A stretch of DNA of 64,000 bases, from positions 12,855,501 to 12,919,500 of the forward strand of contig CANTUQ010000073.1 of assembly GCA_947683425.1 (NCBI GenBank), written 5' to 3'. Under the pieces are notes generated by a model. The model did no database searches. It was not told the DNA's origin and saw nothing but the letters and a program-made list of their open reading frames with translations. Each line of letters opens with the position of its first letter. The first letter of the stretch is position 1. The DNA is from Excoecaria cochinchinensis. Lineage: Eukaryota > Streptophyta > Magnoliopsida > Malpighiales > Euphorbiaceae. Shown here piece after piece: positions 62,510 to 64,000 of this stretch. The translations under genes and the position numbers were made by a program.

Positions 62510-63075
62510 TGAGTGTTCTGGGAGGCAATGTTATCCAACTGTAACCCATTTGCAATTTCTCTATTGCAAGTGTACCTCCAGCCTTGTCTCAACTTGCATG
62601 GTGCTTGTGAGATGCAGTGTTTTCTAACCCCAACTCCGTTGCAATCTGTTCTATTGCGTGTGCCCCGCTAGCATCATCTTGGCTTGCACGGTGGCTAATC
62701 TGCCCTACTGGCCTCATCTCAGCCTGCATGATGTGAGGGGTAGTGTTCTCTAACCACCACTCGTTTGCGATTCGTTCTATAGCCTGTGCCCCGCTGTCCT
62801 CCCCTCGGCTTTCATGGCGGCTGGAAAATGTAGTGTTCTCTAACTGCAACCTGATTGCAATTTATTCCATTGCAAGCGTACCGCTAGCCTTATCTCGGCC
62901 TGCACGGTGTCTGGGAGATACTGTAGCTCCGTTGCGACCTGTTCTATCGCGTGTGCCCCGCTGGCCTCATCTCGGCTTGTACGGAGTCTGAGTGTCATGG
63001 GAAGTAGTGCTCTCTGATTACAATCCCCTTTGTGATATGTTCTATTGCTGTTGTCCTGCTAGCCTCGCCCGACTT
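62510..63075 (-). repeat. About 90-bp tandem repeats in Tat-3 3' UTR (about 6 diverged units)
   Basis: Units begin with TGTT(T/C)TCTAAC on the plus strand near 62527, 62620, 62741, 62832, about 62920 (truncated) and 63008. Most are 85-93 bp apart; one holds a 28-bp extra part. Conserved parts are TTGCAAT(C/T)T(G/A)TTC(T/C)ATTGC, GTGCCCCGCTAGC and CATCTCGGC(T/C)TGCACGG. On the minus strand the units read as a repeated peptide around AQAIERIANE/AHAIEQIATE, probably chance. Same place as the Tat-2 65-bp array but unrelated in sequence. Confidence 0.88.
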
Positions 63076-63408
63076 GTGTGGTATTCTGAGTCATTTGATC
63101 GTTGACCATCCTTGGGTTGGTGTGAACTCATGTTCCTGTGTTACAAAAGATTTGATCAATTCATTGCGAGTTGATTGGTTCGTTATCTCCTAAATAATTT
63201 TTGCATTATTATTATTATCTTGTTTTTTCATTTTTTTTCATTTGCCGTGTTATCAAACGTTTGGAAAGTGTAAGTGAGATATTACCATGGCAGATATATA
63301 GAATAAAATATAAGTTTGACAAAATGCAAACATAAGTGTTCCACTAATGAAATACATATTTTGTACAAAAATACAATAAAATAAAATCAAGATAAACTCC
63401 CTGAACAC
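63076..63408 (-). other. Tat-3 3' UTR, unique part
   Basis: AT-rich with no gene seen. It lies between the tandem array and the downstream end of the broken ORF at 63409-64000. Confidence 0.6.
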
Positions 63409-64000
63409 CTAGAGAGGACAATAATCTGAAGGCTCATTCGGGTCACTGTCGTCTGACACGAGCACTAGCTAGCTCCGGCATGAGGATGCTGGTGGCTAGG
63501 CTCTGGACATGGAGGGCTAGCTAGGTTGCATAGGGGGTCTGAACCTGGCCTGGGCATGAGGAGGGGCCGCGACCGGTGTTGACGAGGGCCTTCCTCCTGC
63601 GGGATCCGCCTGCTGGAACTGCACCTGGGCATAGACGTCCAAGAAAGGTTGGGTGCAGACTCCCATGAACTCGAAAGTATATTTGACCACTCCTCCTAGC
63701 TCCTGGAACCTACTAGATAGTGTCAGGATCTAGTCTCGGGTTGCTCCTCTGATGCCCCCAAGCATAAACTCCTTCTGCTCGTGAAACTCCCTGATGGACT
63801 GGGAGATAGGCGAGATGGCACTCTCCAACACCCCTACTCTGAACCAAAGGGAACTGATGAACTCATCTAGCATCTGGATAGCTGTGTCCATCCTCTTGGC
63901 TGCGGCGCCGTGGGAGGTCATCAAATCCCGTCTCAACTCCTCAATGAGCCTCGCTTGGCCTCGGATGACCTCCTCCTGCTTGTTCAGCCTCTCTAGCATG
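63409..64000 (-). pseudogene. Unrecognised coiled-coil ORF of Tat-3, broken, runs off the window
   Basis: One reading frame on the reverse strand, open to the window edge, with TAG stops at 63730-63732, 63517-63519, 63496-63498, 63469-63471 and a last one at 63409-63411. The part before the first TAG (89 residues seen) looks like a coiled coil (LERLNKQEEVIRGQARLIEE, then FRVGVLESAI). Next come a Phe/Gln-containing region (GGVVKYTFEFMGV), a Pro/Ala-rich stretch and an acidic tail (VSDDSDPNEPSD). The sequence is more GC-rich than its surroundings, as expected of former coding DNA. It lies where integrase should have ended, so it may be an extra gene after pol. I do not recognise the family. Confidence 0.6.

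Overview
This 64 kb window is plant nuclear DNA, most likely from a dicot. It is AT-rich and consists almost wholly of nested Ty3/gypsy LTR retrotransposons. No intact host gene, tRNA, rRNA, CRISPR array or bacterial-type operon was seen. The only host-like coding trace is a broken DUF1985-type (Ulp1/MULE-associated) gene fragment at about 2.79-4.22 kb. I define ten elements or element parts from paired LTR ends, primer binding sites (PBS), polypurine tracts (PPT) and 5-bp target-site duplications (TSD). The names used here (Ath, Tat, Tek, solo) are mine.

Layout. 1-2101: minus-strand Athila-type fragment Ath-1 (gag N-terminus, tRNA-Asp-type PBS, 5' LTR). 2102-2700: degenerate tandem repeat. 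2790-4222: DUF1985 pseudogene. 4223-about 22310: decayed plus-strand Tat-type element Tat-1. Its gag is split by a minus-strand solo LTR (solo-Tat, 6769-20851, TSD AAGGG), which is itself split by a complete minus-strand Athila element (Ath-2, 6884-18806, 1352-bp LTRs, TSD GGCAA). About 22861-50745: plus-strand Athila remnant Ath-3 (RT, RNase H, integrase, hairpin array, env-like ORF, 3' UTR). Its RT is split by Tek-1 (23428-45344, minus strand, TSD ATAGA), a hollow element with about 3.1-kb LTRs and only 238 bp between them. Tek-1's 3' LTR holds another solo LTR (solo-X, 24682-26470, TSD GCAAG). Its 5' LTR holds a nearly intact 13.6-kb Tat element (Tat-2, 30505-44073, TSD CCATG) with a 2163-codon gag-pol ORF. 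About 50746-64000: the 3' part of a minus-strand Tat element (Tat-3). Its 3' LTR is split by Tek-2 (51448-60589, TSD TATAC), a non-autonomous element with 3.83-kb LTRs and a truncated gag.

Inferred order of events: Ath-1, the DUF1985 fragment, Tat-1 and Ath-3 are oldest. Tek-1 and Tat-3 landed in Ath-3 and solo-Tat landed in Tat-1. Youngest are Ath-2, solo-X, Tat-2 and Tek-2. Tat-2 is the only plausible near-autonomous copy; one in-frame stop cuts the end of its integrase region. Tek-1 and Tek-2 would need proteins supplied by other elements.

The most striking pattern crosses families. Nearly every family carries a cluster of short, CpG-rich, dyad-symmetric words in its LTR or untranslated region. 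One design, a hairpin with a GTCACGG outer stem repeated every 72-74 bp, occurs in three elements of two different lineage types (solo-X, Ath-3, Tek-1), and its stems show paired (compensatory) base changes. A second, a 16-bp TGTCGCG-NN-CGCGACA-like palindrome often in adjacent pairs, occurs in Athila-type (Ath-1, Ath-2) and Tekay-type (Tek-2) elements, and even inside the Ath-2 gag-protease reading frame. I know of no description of this pattern; it is my main candidate for something new.
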